Of a stretch of DNA of 64,000 nucleotides, positions 8,801-17,750 are shown piece by piece. Below the pieces are notes generated by a model. The model searched no databases, had not been told where the DNA came from, and saw only the letters and a list, made by a program, of their open reading frames with translations. Source of the DNA: Pseudomonadota bacterium. GTDB lineage: Bacteria > Pseudomonadota > Alphaproteobacteria > Rhodobacterales > Rhodobacteraceae. Each line of letters begins with the position of its first letter. Position 1 is the stretch's first letter. The DNA is taken from assembly GCA_018240425.1 (NCBI GenBank), contig JAFEFU010000062.1:1-64000 (forward strand), in the 5' to 3' direction. Position numbers and translations under genes: made by a program.

Positions 8801-9936
8801 GGATCACGGGCGAGTGGATCGCGGATCAGGGGTTGCAGCGGGTTCTGGCCTGCCTGACCGGGGCCGGGCAGCGCGCGCTGCTGGTCGGCGGCGCGGTGCG
8901 CAACGCGCTGCTTGGCCTGCCGGTCGCCGACATCGACATCGCCACCGACGCCCCGCCGGCGCGGGTTGCCGCCCTGGCCGGGGCGGCGGGTCTGAAGGTG
9001 GTGCCCACCGGCATCGACCACGGCACCGTGACCGTCATCGCCGACGGCGTCCCGCACGAGGTCACCACCTTTCGCCGTGACGTGAAGACCGACGGCCGCC
9101 GCGCCGTCGTCGCCTTCTCGACCCGGATCGAGGAGGACGCCGGCCGCCGCGACTTCACCATGAACGCGCTTTACGCCGATGCGGCCGGGCTGGTGATCGA
9201 CCCGCTGGGCGGCCTGCCCGACCTTCTGGCCCGGCGGGTGCGCTTTGTCGGCCGGGCGGAGGAGCGTATCCGCGAGGACTACCTGCGCATCCTGCGCTTC
9301 TTCCGCTTCCATGCCGCCTATGGCGATCCGGCCAAGGGCATCGACCCCGACGGGCTGGCCGCCTGTGCCGCGAATCTGGCCGGAATCGAGACGCTTTCCC
9401 GCGAAAGGATCGGCCACGAGATGCGCCGCCTGCTTGCCGCCCCCGATCCGGCACCGGCGCTGGCGGCGATGCGGGCGGCGGGGGTGCTGACGCTGACGCT
9501 GCCGGGCGCCGATCCGCGCCCGGTGGCACCGCTGGTCCATCTCGAGGGTGCCCTCGCGCCCGACTGGCTGCGGCGCCTGGCGGCACTGGGCGGGGCCGAC
9601 GCGGCGGGCGCGCTTCGCCTGTCGCGGGGCGAGACCCGCGACCTTACCGTCTTGCGCGACGGACTCGGATCGGGCGCCGGGGCGGGCGAGCTTGGCTGGC
9701 GGCGCGGTGCTGCGGTTGCCCGCGACGTGATCCTCCTGCGGGCTGCCGTCCTGGAAATGCCGCCCCCTGCCGGTTGGCAGGCCGCCGCCGCAAGGGGCGC
9801 GGCGGCCCGCTTTCCGGTCCGCGCCGCCGACCTTGCCCCCCTGGCGGGCGCCCCGCTCGGCCAGAGGCTGAGGGAGCTGGAGGCCCGCTGGATCGCCTCG
9901 GATTTCGAATTGTCACGGGCACAATTGCTGGCTTGA
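8797..9936 (+). CDS. cca: CCA tRNA nucleotidyltransferase
   Basis: A 379-residue class II nucleotidyltransferase that adds or repairs the 3' CCA of tRNA. The head domain has LVGGAVRNALLG and the catalytic DIDIATDAPP near residue 50, followed by FRRDVKTDGRRA and RRDFTMNALYAD near residues 85-125, then an RNA/SrmB-binding helical region (RIREDYLRILRFFRFHA). The ATG overlaps the stop of the preceding Nudix gene by four bases. Poly(A) polymerase I shares this head, but the compact length and the absence of a long basic tail favour the CCA enzyme. Confidence 0.9.
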   Translation: MRITGEWIADQGLQRVLACLTGAGQRALLVGGAVRNALLGLPVADIDIATDAPPARVAALAGAAGLKVVPTGIDHGTVTVIADGVPHEVTTFRRDVKTDGRRAVVAFSTRIEEDAGRRDFTMNALYADAAGLVIDPLGGLPDLLARRVRFVGRAEERIREDYLRILRFFRFHAAYGDPAKGIDPDGLAACAANLAGIETLSRERIGHEMRRLLAAPDPAPALAAMRAAGVLTLTLPGADPRPVAPLVHLEGALAPDWLRRLAALGGADAAGALRLSRGETRDLTVLRDGLGSGAGAGELGWRRGAAVARDVILLRAAVLEMPPPAGWQAAAARGAAARFPVRAADLAPLAGAPLGQRLRELEARWIASDFELSRAQLLA

Positions 9937-9982
9937 GTGCGACCGGGCGCCGCGGATAGCTTGCCCGCCGGAGGAAAATCCC

Positions 9983-10579
9983 ATGCCGCCCCAGTCCTTC
10001 GCCGCGCTGATCGCGCTGGCCGTCGCCACCCTGTTCACCCCCGGCCCCAACAACGCGATGCTGGCCGCGTCGGGGGCCAACTTCGGCTTTCGCCGCACCC
10101 TGCCGCATCTCATGGGTGTTGCGCTTGGCTTTCCGCTGATGCTTCTCGTCGTCGGGCTGGTGCTCGGCGGCCTTTTCCAGGCCAGCGCGCTTCTGCGCGA
10201 GACCCTGCGCTGGGGCGGGGCGGCGATCCTGATCTGGATCGCCTGGAAGGTGGCCTTTTCCGCCGGGACCGAGACGAAAGCCGCCGACAGCCGCCCGATG
10301 TCCTTTGCCGAGGCCTCGGCCTTCCAGTGGGTCAATCCCAAGGGCTGGTCGATGGCCATCGCCGCCACCTCGCAGTTCATCCTGCCCGAGGCCCCCTGGC
10401 GGACGGCCGCGATCACCGCGCTGGCCTTCACCATCCTCGGGCTCGGTTCGGCGGCGACATGGGTGGGGCTGGGCCAGGCGATTGCCCGCTGGCTGACCAC
10501 CGACCGGCGGCGGCGGCTGTTCAACGCGGTAATGGCGGCGCTCATCATCCTGTCGACCCTGGGTCTGCTGCGCCACTGA
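9983..10579 (+). CDS. LysE family amino acid exporter
   Basis: A 198-residue inner-membrane protein of the LysE/RhtB superfamily. The signature TPGPNNAMLAASGANFGF follows the first membrane helix, and about six hydrophobic segments can be traced. A second family motif, QWVNPKGW, sits near residue 115. Exporters of this family excrete lysine, homoserine/threonine, cysteine or leucine; the substrate cannot be told here. GGAGG lies eight bases before the ATG. It is same-strand with the ABC exporter genes downstream but separated by 57 bases. Confidence 0.87.
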   Translation: MPPQSFAALIALAVATLFTPGPNNAMLAASGANFGFRRTLPHLMGVALGFPLMLLVVGLVLGGLFQASALLRETLRWGGAAILIWIAWKVAFSAGTETKAADSRPMSFAEASAFQWVNPKGWSMAIAATSQFILPEAPWRTAAITALAFTILGLGSAATWVGLGQAIARWLTTDRRRRLFNAVMAALIILSTLGLLRH

Positions 10580-10636
10580 CATTCCCCTTGCCGGCAAGAC
10601 CGGCTAAGCTGGCCTGCAACCCGAAAGGCCCGTGCC

Positions 10637-12490
10637 ATGTTCCGGTTCTTCGAGAACCTTGTCGATCCGTTCTGCGACTATCGCGAAACCGATAATCCGC
10701 CCCGCCGGCTCCTGCCGTTCCTGATGGACTACGCCCGTCCGTTCCGCGCCGTCTTTGTCTGGTCGGTCGCGCTGAAGATCCTCGTCGCCTCGTTCGAGAT
10801 CGCGCTGATCTGGTATATGGGCCGGCTGGTCGACCTCCTGTCCTCGGCCACCCCGCAAGAGGTGGTCCGCACCCACTGGCCCGAGTTCGCCGCCGCGGGC
10901 TTTGCCGTCCTGATCCTGCGCACCATCGTCTCGGGGATCGACGTGGCGCTTCTGCACAACACGATCCTGCCCAACTTCGGCACCCTGATCCGCTGGCGGG
11001 CGCACCGGCACGTCCTGCGCCAGCCGGTCGGCTGGTTCGAGAACGACTTCGCCGGCCGCATCGCCAACCGCATCATGCAGACGCCCCCTGCCGCCGGTGA
11101 CGCGGTGTTCCAGGTGTTCGACGCCGTGGCCTTCGCGGTGACGACCCTGATCGGGTCCGTCGCGATGCTGTCGGGCGCCGATCCCCGGCTCGTGCTGCCG
11201 CTCCTGGTGTGGATTGCGCTCTACCTCGCACTCATGCGCTGGACGATCCGGCGCGCCGGACCGGCCTCGACCGCCTCGTCGGATGCGCGCTCGGCGATCA
11301 CCGGACGGGTGGTGGACAGCTATGCCAACATCCACTCGGTCAAGATGTTCGCCCACCACGACCGCGAGATCGCCTATGCCGGCGAGGCGATCCGCCATGC
11401 CCGCACCACCTTCATCAAGGAGATGCGCATCGTCACCCGCATGGATGTGGCGCTGACCTTCCTGAACGGGGGGCTGATCCTGTCGGTCACCGCGCTGGCC
11501 CTGTGGCTCTGGTATCACGGAGAGGCCAGCGTCGGCACCGTCGCGGCCTCGACCGCGCTGGTCCTCAGGCTGAACAACATGACCTACTGGATCATGTGGG
11601 CGATGACCAACCTGGTGCAGTCGCTGGGGGTGGTGGCCGAGGGGATGGAAACCATCGCCCAGCCGGTCGGCCTGACCGACGCGCCCGGTGCCCCGGCGCT
11701 GGCTTTCCGGTCCGGGCAGGTCGAGATCCAGAACCTTTCGCACCATTACGGCCGCGGCGCCGGCGGGCTCGACAACCTGTCGCTGGCCATCCGCCCCGGC
11801 GAAAGGATCGGCCTCGTCGGCCGGTCGGGCTCGGGCAAGACCACGCTGGTCAAGCTTCTGCTGCGCTTCTACGATCCCGAAGGCGGGCGCATCCTGATCG
11901 ACGGGCAGGACATCACCCTTGTCCGCCAGGACAGCCTGCGCCGCCGGATCGGCATGGTCCAGCAGGATTCGAGCCTGCTGCACCGCTCGGTGCGCGACAA
12001 CATCCTTTATGGCCGCCCCGAGGCGAGCGAGGCCGAGATGGTCGAGGCCGCCCGGCGGGCCGAGGCCCATGACTTCATCCTCGACCTGCGCGACCCCGAG
12101 GGACACGCGGGCTATGACGCGCAGGTCGGCGAGAGGGGCGTCAAGCTGTCCGGCGGCCAGCGGCAGCGGGTGGCGCTGGCCCGCGTCATCCTCAAGGACG
12201 CGCCCATCCTCATCCTCGACGAGGCGACCAGCGCCCTAGACAGCGAGGTGGAGGCCGCGATCCAGGACACGCTTTACGGGGTGATGAAGGGCAAGACCGT
12301 CATCGCCATCGCCCACCGCCTGTCCACCATCGCCCAGATGGACCGGATCGTGGTGCTGGACGAAGGCCGGGTGGCCGAGGACGGCACCCATGCCGAGCTC
12401 CTGGCCCGGCGCGGTCTCTACGCCCGTTTCTGGGACCGCCAGTCCGGCGGCTTCATCGGCACCGAGGAGGAGGCGCTCACCCAGACCTGA
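10637..12490 (+). CDS. ABC exporter, fused membrane and ATPase domains (first of pair)
   Basis: A 617-residue half-transporter: a six-helix type I exporter membrane domain (about 30-335) followed by a nucleotide-binding domain (about 350-600). Walker A GRSGSGKTTL (about 395-404), the LSGGQRQR signature and Walker B ILILDEATSALDSE are all canonical, and the H-loop is in IAIAHRLST. It is strongly similar to the next gene through both domains, including matching tails ending RQSGGFIGT. The two probably form a heterodimeric exporter (inference); the cargo (lipid, peptide or drug) is not readable. Confidence 0.9.
   Translation: MFRFFENLVDPFCDYRETDNPPRRLLPFLMDYARPFRAVFVWSVALKILVASFEIALIWYMGRLVDLLSSATPQEVVRTHWPEFAAAGFAVLILRTIVSGIDVALLHNTILPNFGTLIRWRAHRHVLRQPVGWFENDFAGRIANRIMQTPPAAGDAVFQVFDAVAFAVTTLIGSVAMLSGADPRLVLPLLVWIALYLALMRWTIRRAGPASTASSDARSAITGRVVDSYANIHSVKMFAHHDREIAYAGEAIRHARTTFIKEMRIVTRMDVALTFLNGGLILSVTALALWLWYHGEASVGTVAASTALVLRLNNMTYWIMWAMTNLVQSLGVVAEGMETIAQPVGLTDAPGAPALAFRSGQVEIQNLSHHYGRGAGGLDNLSLAIRPGERIGLVGRSGSGKTTLVKLLLRFYDPEGGRILIDGQDITLVRQDSLRRRIGMVQQDSSLLHRSVRDNILYGRPEASEAEMVEAARRAEAHDFILDLRDPEGHAGYDAQVGERGVKLSGGQRQRVALARVILKDAPILILDEATSALDSEVEAAIQDTLYGVMKGKTVIAIAHRLSTIAQMDRIVVLDEGRVAEDGTHAELLARRGLYARFWDRQSGGFIGTEEEALTQT
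12435..12465 (+). repeat. 31-base direct repeat, copy 1 (end of first ABC gene)
   Basis: A 31-base stretch near the 3' end of the first ABC exporter gene, encoding the NRQ/DRQSGGFIGT tail, recurs exactly at 14336-14366 in the paralogous gene. The surrounding sequence has diverged more, so this is either a conserved coding tail or a recent gene-conversion patch. Confidence 0.75.
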
Positions 12491-12537
12491 CCGGCCGTCG
12501 CGTTGACAAGGCTGGCCTGCTCTGGCTTGGTCGGACC

Positions 12538-14409
12538 ATGAAGTTCTCCCCCACCATAGCGCCCTTCCGCCCCGCCGAGGGCCCGCCGCCGGGGCGCATC
12601 TGGCCCTTCCTGCGATGGGCGCTGATGGGGGCGTGGAAGGGCGTCCTGTGGGCGACCTTCTGGTCGGCCTGCGCAGGCTCGCTCGAGGCGATCTCGGCCA
12701 CCATCCTCGGGCGGGTGATCGACGCGGCCAACACCGCCACGCCCGCGACGCTGATGGCGCTGCACTGGCCGCTCTTCACCTTCTTCCTGGTCTTCTATCT
12801 GGTGGCGCGGCCGCTGATCTTCGGCCTTTCGACGGCATCGCAAAGCATCGTGATCGAGCCCGGCCTGTTTCCGCTGATCCTGTCGCGGCTGCACCGCTGG
12901 ACCATCGGCCAGGCCGTGACCTTCTTCGACAACGACTTCGCCGGCCGCATCGCGCAAAAGCAGATGCAGACCGCCCGCGCCGCGACCGACGTGGTCTCGG
13001 GCGCGATCGAGACCGTGGCCTTCTCGATGGCCTCGGTCCTCGGCTCGCTGTTCCTGCTTTTGGCCATCGACCGCTGGGTGGCGGCGTTGCTCTTGTTGTG
13101 GGTTGCGGCCTATGCCTTCCTGATCCGGTCCTTCCTGCGCCGCGTCCGCCGAGCCAGCGCCGAACGTGCCGGGGCGCGGGCGATGGTCACCGGCCAGATC
13201 GTCGATACCGTCACCAACATGAAGACGGTCAAGCTCTTCGCCCATTCCAGCCACGAGGACCGGGTGGCGCTCGAGGCGATGGAGAACTTCCGGGTGCGGG
13301 CGATCACCTACGGGCGCATCTCGTCATGGTTCCGCCTCACGCTGATGGCGCTGGCCGGCGTCCTGCCGGTGATGCTGGTCGGCGGCACCGTCTGGCTGTG
13401 GACCAGGGGCGGTGCCACCGCCGGCGACATCGCCGCGGCGGGGGCGATCTCGTTCCGGCTGGCGCAGATGACCGGCTGGGTCAGCTTTTCGCTGATGTCG
13501 ATCTTCGGCAATCTGGGCGAGGTTGAGGACGGCATCCGCACCCTGTCGCCCGCCTATACGCTGACCGACGCGCCAGGCGCCGGGGAAATGCCCAAGGTCC
13601 GGGGCGAGGTGCGGTTCGAGGGCGTCACCTTCTCGTACGGGCGCAAGACCGCCGACGGGCGCGGAGGCGTGGCCGACATTGACCTGACGATCCGCGCCGG
13701 GGAAAGGATCGGGGTGGTCGGGGCCTCGGGCGCCGGGAAATCGACGCTGGTGGCGCTGCTCCTGCGTCTCTATGACACCGAAAAGGGCCGTATCCTGATC
13801 GACGGCATCGACCTGCGCGCGGTCACGCAAGAGTCGCTGCGCCGCCAGATCGGCATGGTCACCCAGGAGACCGCCATGTTCAACCGCACCGCGCGCGAGA
13901 ACATCCTCTATGGCCGCCCCGAGGCGGGCGAGGCCGAGATGTTCGCCGCCGCCCGAATGGCCGAGGCGCATGACTTCATCCTCGGGCTGCGTGACGCCAA
14001 CGGGCGAATGGGCTATGACGCCTATCTCGGCGAACGCGGGGTCAAGCTGTCGGGGGGGCAGCGCCAGCGCATCGCACTGGCCCGCGCCTTCCTCAAGGAT
14101 GCGCCGATCCTTGTCCTTGACGAGGCGACCAGCGCCCTTGACAGCGAGGTCGAGGCCTCGATCCAGGGGGCGCTCCAGCGGATCATGCGCGGCAAGACAG
14201 TGCTGGCCATCGCCCACCGGCTGTCGACCATCGCCGAGATGGACCGGATCGTGGTCATGGACCAGGGCCGTATCGTCGAACAGGGCAGCCACGCCGACCT
14301 GCTTGCCCAGAACGGGCTTTATGCCCGCTACTGGAACCGCCAGTCCGGCGGCTTCATCGGCACCGACGACGCGCCCGAGGACGCCCGCGCCGACGAGGCG
14401 GCCGAGTGA
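12538..14409 (+). CDS. ABC exporter, fused membrane and ATPase domains (second of pair)
   Basis: A 623-residue paralogue of the preceding half-transporter, 47 bases downstream. The membrane domain (about 35-335) is followed by an ATPase with Walker A GASGAGKSTL (about 395-404), signature LSGGQRQRIALARA and Walker B ILVLDEATSALDSE. Both ATPase sites therefore look competent, unlike many heterodimeric exporters that have one degenerate site. Both proteins share the tail RQSGGFIGT. The stop overlaps the RNA methyltransferase start by four bases (GTGA). Confidence 0.9.
   Translation: MKFSPTIAPFRPAEGPPPGRIWPFLRWALMGAWKGVLWATFWSACAGSLEAISATILGRVIDAANTATPATLMALHWPLFTFFLVFYLVARPLIFGLSTASQSIVIEPGLFPLILSRLHRWTIGQAVTFFDNDFAGRIAQKQMQTARAATDVVSGAIETVAFSMASVLGSLFLLLAIDRWVAALLLLWVAAYAFLIRSFLRRVRRASAERAGARAMVTGQIVDTVTNMKTVKLFAHSSHEDRVALEAMENFRVRAITYGRISSWFRLTLMALAGVLPVMLVGGTVWLWTRGGATAGDIAAAGAISFRLAQMTGWVSFSLMSIFGNLGEVEDGIRTLSPAYTLTDAPGAGEMPKVRGEVRFEGVTFSYGRKTADGRGGVADIDLTIRAGERIGVVGASGAGKSTLVALLLRLYDTEKGRILIDGIDLRAVTQESLRRQIGMVTQETAMFNRTARENILYGRPEAGEAEMFAAARMAEAHDFILGLRDANGRMGYDAYLGERGVKLSGGQRQRIALARAFLKDAPILVLDEATSALDSEVEASIQGALQRIMRGKTVLAIAHRLSTIAEMDRIVVMDQGRIVEQGSHADLLAQNGLYARYWNRQSGGFIGTDDAPEDARADEAAE
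14336..14366 (+). repeat. 31-base direct repeat, copy 2 (end of second ABC gene)
   Basis: Exact match to 12435-12465, in the same reading frame and the same position relative to the protein C-terminus of the second ABC exporter. Confidence 0.75.
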
Positions 14410-15635
14410 GGCTGACCATCGACCGGCTGGGCCATCTGGGCGACGGCATCGGGCAGGGGGGGCCGGACGGCGCGCCGGTCTATGTGGCCCGCGTCCTGCC
14501 CGGCGAGGTGGTCGAAGGCGAGGCGGTGGGCGGCCGCATGGATCGCCCGGCGATCGTCGCCCCGTCGCCCGACCGCCGCCGTCCGCCCTGCCCGCATTAC
14601 GCCGCCTGCGGAGGCTGTGCGCTGATGCATGCGACCGACGGCTTCGTCGCCGGCTGGAAGGCCGGGGTGGTGGCCGCTGCGCTGGCGGGGCAGGGGCTGG
14701 AGGCGCCGGTCCTGCCCGCCGACACCTCGCCCGAACGGTCGCGCCGGCGCGCGACGCTGGCCGGGCGGCGGACAAAGAAGGGCGCGATCGTCGGTTTCCA
14801 CGGCCGCGCCTCGGGCACCCTGGTCGAGGTGAAGGACTGTGCCCTTCTCCTGCCGTCGCTGAACGCCGTGCTGCCCCTTTTCGCGCGGATCACCGAGGCC
14901 GGGGCTTCGCGCAAGGCCGAACTCGCCCTGACCGTCACCGCCACCGAAGGCGGGATCGACCTTGCGGCGGTCGGGGGCAAGGACATGGACGCGCCCCTGT
15001 TCACCGCCCTGGCGGGGCTGGCTGATGCAGGCGACCTCGCCCGCCTGGCCTGGAACGGCGAGGTGGTCGTCGCCCGCCGCCCCGCGCGTCAGGGCCTTGG
15101 CCGCGCACTGGTCGCGATCCCGCCCGGCGCCTTCCTGCAGGCCACCCGCGAGGGCGAGGCCGCCCTTCTTGCCGAAGTGCGCGCCACCGCCGGCGCGGCC
15201 CGTCGCGTCGCCGATCTCTTTTCCGGCGCCGGCACCTTTGCCCTGCCCCTGGCCGAAGCGGCCGAGGTTCACGCCGCCGAGGCCGATCCCGCGCTCATCG
15301 CCGCCCTGCGCGCCGCCGCACGCGCCACCCCCGGCCTGCACCCGGTCAGTGCCGAGGCCCGCGACCTTTTCCGCCGGCCGCTCCTGGCGGGCGAACTGAA
15401 CCGCTTCGATGCCGTCATCCTCGACCCGCCCCGGGCCGGGGCCGAAGCGCAGGTGCAGGAACTGGCCCGGTCGCGCGTGCCGGTCGTCGCCTATGTCTCG
15501 TGCAACCCCGTCACCTTCGCTCGCGACGCCCGCATCCTGACCGGCGCCGGCTACCGGCTTGAGCGCGTGCTGCCTGTCGATCAGTTCCGCTGGTCCCCGC
15601 ATGTCGAGCTGGCCGCCCGCTTCCGGCGCCCGTAA
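14406..15635 (+). CDS. 23S rRNA (uracil-C5) methyltransferase-like protein, RlmD/RumA family
   Basis: A 409-residue class I RNA m5U methyltransferase. An N-terminal TRAM-like RNA-binding part (about 1-55) is followed by a 4Fe-4S cysteine set (CPHYAACGGC plus a later VKDC). The SAM domain has ADLFSGAGTFALPLA near residue 275, the DPPRAG loop, and the nucleophile in YVSCNP near residue 365. The family modifies U1939 or U747 of 23S rRNA, or U54 of tRNA; which one cannot be decided here. A GTG at 14406 overlaps the ABC gene stop, so translation is coupled. Confidence 0.87.
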   Translation: MRLTIDRLGHLGDGIGQGGPDGAPVYVARVLPGEVVEGEAVGGRMDRPAIVAPSPDRRRPPCPHYAACGGCALMHATDGFVAGWKAGVVAAALAGQGLEAPVLPADTSPERSRRRATLAGRRTKKGAIVGFHGRASGTLVEVKDCALLLPSLNAVLPLFARITEAGASRKAELALTVTATEGGIDLAAVGGKDMDAPLFTALAGLADAGDLARLAWNGEVVVARRPARQGLGRALVAIPPGAFLQATREGEAALLAEVRATAGAARRVADLFSGAGTFALPLAEAAEVHAAEADPALIAALRAAARATPGLHPVSAEARDLFRRPLLAGELNRFDAVILDPPRAGAEAQVQELARSRVPVVAYVSCNPVTFARDARILTGAGYRLERVLPVDQFRWSPHVELAARFRRP

Positions 15636-15735
15636 TTCTGCACCCCCGGGCCGCGACGGGCCTTTTGCCAGGGCGGCGGAAGGTGTAGGACCGGGAAAAA
15701 ACCAACGCGAACAAGAACCAAGGCAGACACAGGCA

Positions 15736-16233
15736 ATGAACCGTCGAACCCTTCTCGTGACCGCCGCCGCCGGGCTGACCCTGACGGCCTGCGGCCACAA
15801 CAAGTTCCTGCGCTACGACGGCCCGCCCGTCACCGCGGTCGTGGTGCAGAAGGCCAACCGCAAGATGTTCCTTCTCGACGGCAATCAGGTGCTGAAACAG
15901 TATGACATGCATCTGGGCGGCGATCCGGTCGGCGCCAAGCAGTTCGAGGGCGACATGAAGACCCCGGAAGGGCAGTATTTCATCAGCCACCGCAACCCGA
16001 ACAGCCGCTATTACCTGTCGCTGGGCATCTCCTACCCCAACGACAAGGACCGCGCCTTCGCCGAGGCCGCCGGCAAGCCGCCGGGGGGCGATATCTTCAT
16101 CCACGGCCAGGACCCCAAGGTGAAAGCCAAGGGCGGCGACTGGACGGCGGGCTGCATCGCCGTCACCGACCGCGAGATGGAGCAGGTCTATGCGATGGTG
16201 CAGCCCGGCACCCCGATCTTCCTCTATCCCTGA
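15736..16233 (+). CDS. L,D-transpeptidase (YkuD) lipoprotein
   Basis: A 165-residue envelope protein. The N-terminus is a short signal with a lipobox-like TLTAC (cysteine about residue 19), so it is probably a lipoprotein. The YkuD catalytic region shows the histidine in IFIHGQD (about 121) and the cysteine in WTAGCIAV (about 139). Such enzymes make 3-3 peptidoglycan crosslinks or attach proteins to the wall. The ATG at 15736 is chosen because the signal peptide begins there; upstream frame sequence is not signal-like. A CAP-domain lipoprotein and a second L,D-transpeptidase follow. Confidence 0.85.
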   Translation: MNRRTLLVTAAAGLTLTACGHNKFLRYDGPPVTAVVVQKANRKMFLLDGNQVLKQYDMHLGGDPVGAKQFEGDMKTPEGQYFISHRNPNSRYYLSLGISYPNDKDRAFAEAAGKPPGGDIFIHGQDPKVKAKGGDWTAGCIAVTDREMEQVYAMVQPGTPIFLYP

Positions 16234-16241
16234 CAGCGGAA

Positions 16242-16260
16242 GGGCGGCCGCTCGCCGCCC
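16242..16260. terminator. GC hairpin between convergent genes
   Basis: A 7-bp perfect stem, GGGCGGC/GCCGCCC, with a five-base loop lies eight bases after the L,D-transpeptidase stop and just before the end of the convergent CAP gene. No U-tract follows, so intrinsic termination is uncertain. Confidence 0.4.
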
Positions 16261-16271
16261 CCGTGCCCCGG

Positions 16272-16781
16272 TCAGCCGCCGGTGACCAGCGTCCACCAGA
16301 TCTTGCCCGACGGTTCCTGATACCAGGCAAAGCCCACATCCTTCGCGGCGGGATCGACGATGACCGTCCGCGTGGACTTGACCTGCATCCAGGCGGTCAG
16401 CGTCTCGATCTCGTTCTCGTAGGTCTCCGAGATATTCTCGCCCAGCATCTTGCCCGGATAACCGGTGCGCTGGACCCGCAGGATCGGCGAGGAGCCGTCC
16501 GAACCGAAGTGCCAGGGCCGGTTCTGCACCGCCATGTCGCGTGAATGGGTGGCGGCGGCGGCGGTCAGCTGGGCATTCAGCGTCAGGGGCGCGAGACCGC
16601 CCTTGGCGCGCACGCTGTTGATCGAATCAAGCATGGAATAGGTGACGCGGCTGACATCGCCCGGTCCGATCACATAGGGCGTCGGCAGCGGCCGCCCGTC
16701 CGGCCCAAGCTCCTTCTGGCCCGAAACGCAGGCGGAAAGCAGCGCGAGTGCAGTCAGGACTGCGCCGATATTGGTCTTCAT
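16272..16781 (-). CDS. CAP-domain (SCP/PR1-like) lipoprotein
   Basis: A 169-residue secreted protein with a lipoprotein signal (lipobox LLSAC, cysteine about residue 18). The CAP fold follows: SINSVRAKGGLAPLTLNAQLTAAA, then SRDMA and HFG carrying the first conserved histidine, GENI near residue 120, and the terminal WWTLVTGG. Bacterial CAP proteins of this size are extracytoplasmic and of unclear enzymology. Its place between two L,D-transpeptidases suggests a wall-related role (inference). It is divergent from the second transpeptidase across 196 bases. Confidence 0.82.
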   Translation of the reverse strand: MKTNIGAVLTALALLSACVSGQKELGPDGRPLPTPYVIGPGDVSRVTYSMLDSINSVRAKGGLAPLTLNAQLTAAAATHSRDMAVQNRPWHFGSDGSSPILRVQRTGYPGKMLGENISETYENEIETLTAWMQVKSTRTVIVDPAAKDVGFAWYQEPSGKIWWTLVTGG

Positions 16782-16977
16782 CTGGAGGCTGTCCCCTCTT
16801 CTGGTGCAGGGGTGCTTTACAGTCTCGCCAAACGGTGTTCAAACGCCAAATCATCCCGCAGGCGGCCGGTCGCAGAGCTTTGATTTGCCTGACCCGCCGC
16901 GGTGCGCGACAGGACAAGGTGACGCCGGGGACGCGGCGGATCGGGCGAAAGGCCCCAAGAAGAAGCGGAGAGAGGAC

Positions 16978-17613
16978 ATGAGCAGAGACGACGAAACCAG
17001 GTTCAATCGCCGGGCGCTTCTGGGCACGGCGGCGGCCCTTGCGGCCTCGTCGCTGGCGGCGCCGGCCCTGGCGCAGGTGGTCAGCACCACCACCGACCAG
17101 AACGACGCCAGCACCACCGAGATGGACGCCGACATCAGCAGCAACATCCGCCGCAATGTCTCGAGCTTCCGCTCGTTGAACTGGCAGGACTATTTCCAGA
17201 ACACCCGCAAGGGCGCGATCCTTGTCGACATCACCTCGCGCGCGCTGCACTTCTGGAACGAGGATCAGACGATCTACAAGCTTTACCCCTGCTCGGTGGC
17301 GCTGACCGACGACCTGACCCGCCGCGGCACGACCGAGGTGGTGGAAAAGGTCGTCAATCCGCCGTGGCGCCCGACGCCCTCGATGCGGGAACGCTATCCC
17401 GACTGGCCCGAGTTCGTGGCCGGCGGCGACCCGAAGAACCCGCTCGGGCCGCGGGCGCTGTATCTGTCCTGGCAATATTACCGCATCCACGGCACCCAGG
17501 ACACGCGCAAGATCGGGAGGCGTTCGTCGAACGGCTGCGTCGGCCTTTACAACGAACATATCCTCGAACTGTTCGGGCTGGCCAACGTCGGAACCCAGGT
17601 GTTGCTGATTTGA
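16978..17613 (+). CDS. Secreted L,D-transpeptidase (YkuD domain)
   Basis: A 211-residue periplasmic YkuD enzyme. The N-terminus reads FNRRALLGTAAALAASSLAAPALA, with a twin-arginine pair but a Tat motif that is only approximate, cleaving after ALA near residue 35. The catalytic region shows the histidine in YRIHGTQD and the cysteine in SSNGCVGLYNEHILEL, close to the standard SHGC motif, and ends in the typical GTQVLLI. The ATG at 16978 has GAGAGGAC upstream; the longer open frame from 16771 is not signal-like. It is the second such enzyme in 2 kb and is followed by two small membrane-protein genes. Confidence 0.87.
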   Translation: MSRDDETRFNRRALLGTAAALAASSLAAPALAQVVSTTTDQNDASTTEMDADISSNIRRNVSSFRSLNWQDYFQNTRKGAILVDITSRALHFWNEDQTIYKLYPCSVALTDDLTRRGTTEVVEKVVNPPWRPTPSMRERYPDWPEFVAGGDPKNPLGPRALYLSWQYYRIHGTQDTRKIGRRSSNGCVGLYNEHILELFGLANVGTQVLLI

Positions 17614-17727
17614 CGCCATAGGCCCCGGGGCGGCGTGCGCAGCAGAAAAAGCTGGAAAAAATCCTGCGCCCACCGCACCCTGTGGCCAGGGAAGCAGGCT
17701 GCCCCGGCCGTCCCGCCTGAAAAATTC

Positions 17728-17746
17728 GGGGCGCGGATGGAGACAT
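17728..17746 (+). repeat. Conserved 19-base leader, copy 1
   Basis: A 19-base block with a GGAG ribosome site lies directly before the first 60-residue protein gene and is repeated exactly at 18223-18241 before the second. It shows that the duplicated unit included the translation-initiation region. Confidence 0.8.
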
Positions 17747-17750
17747 TGAG

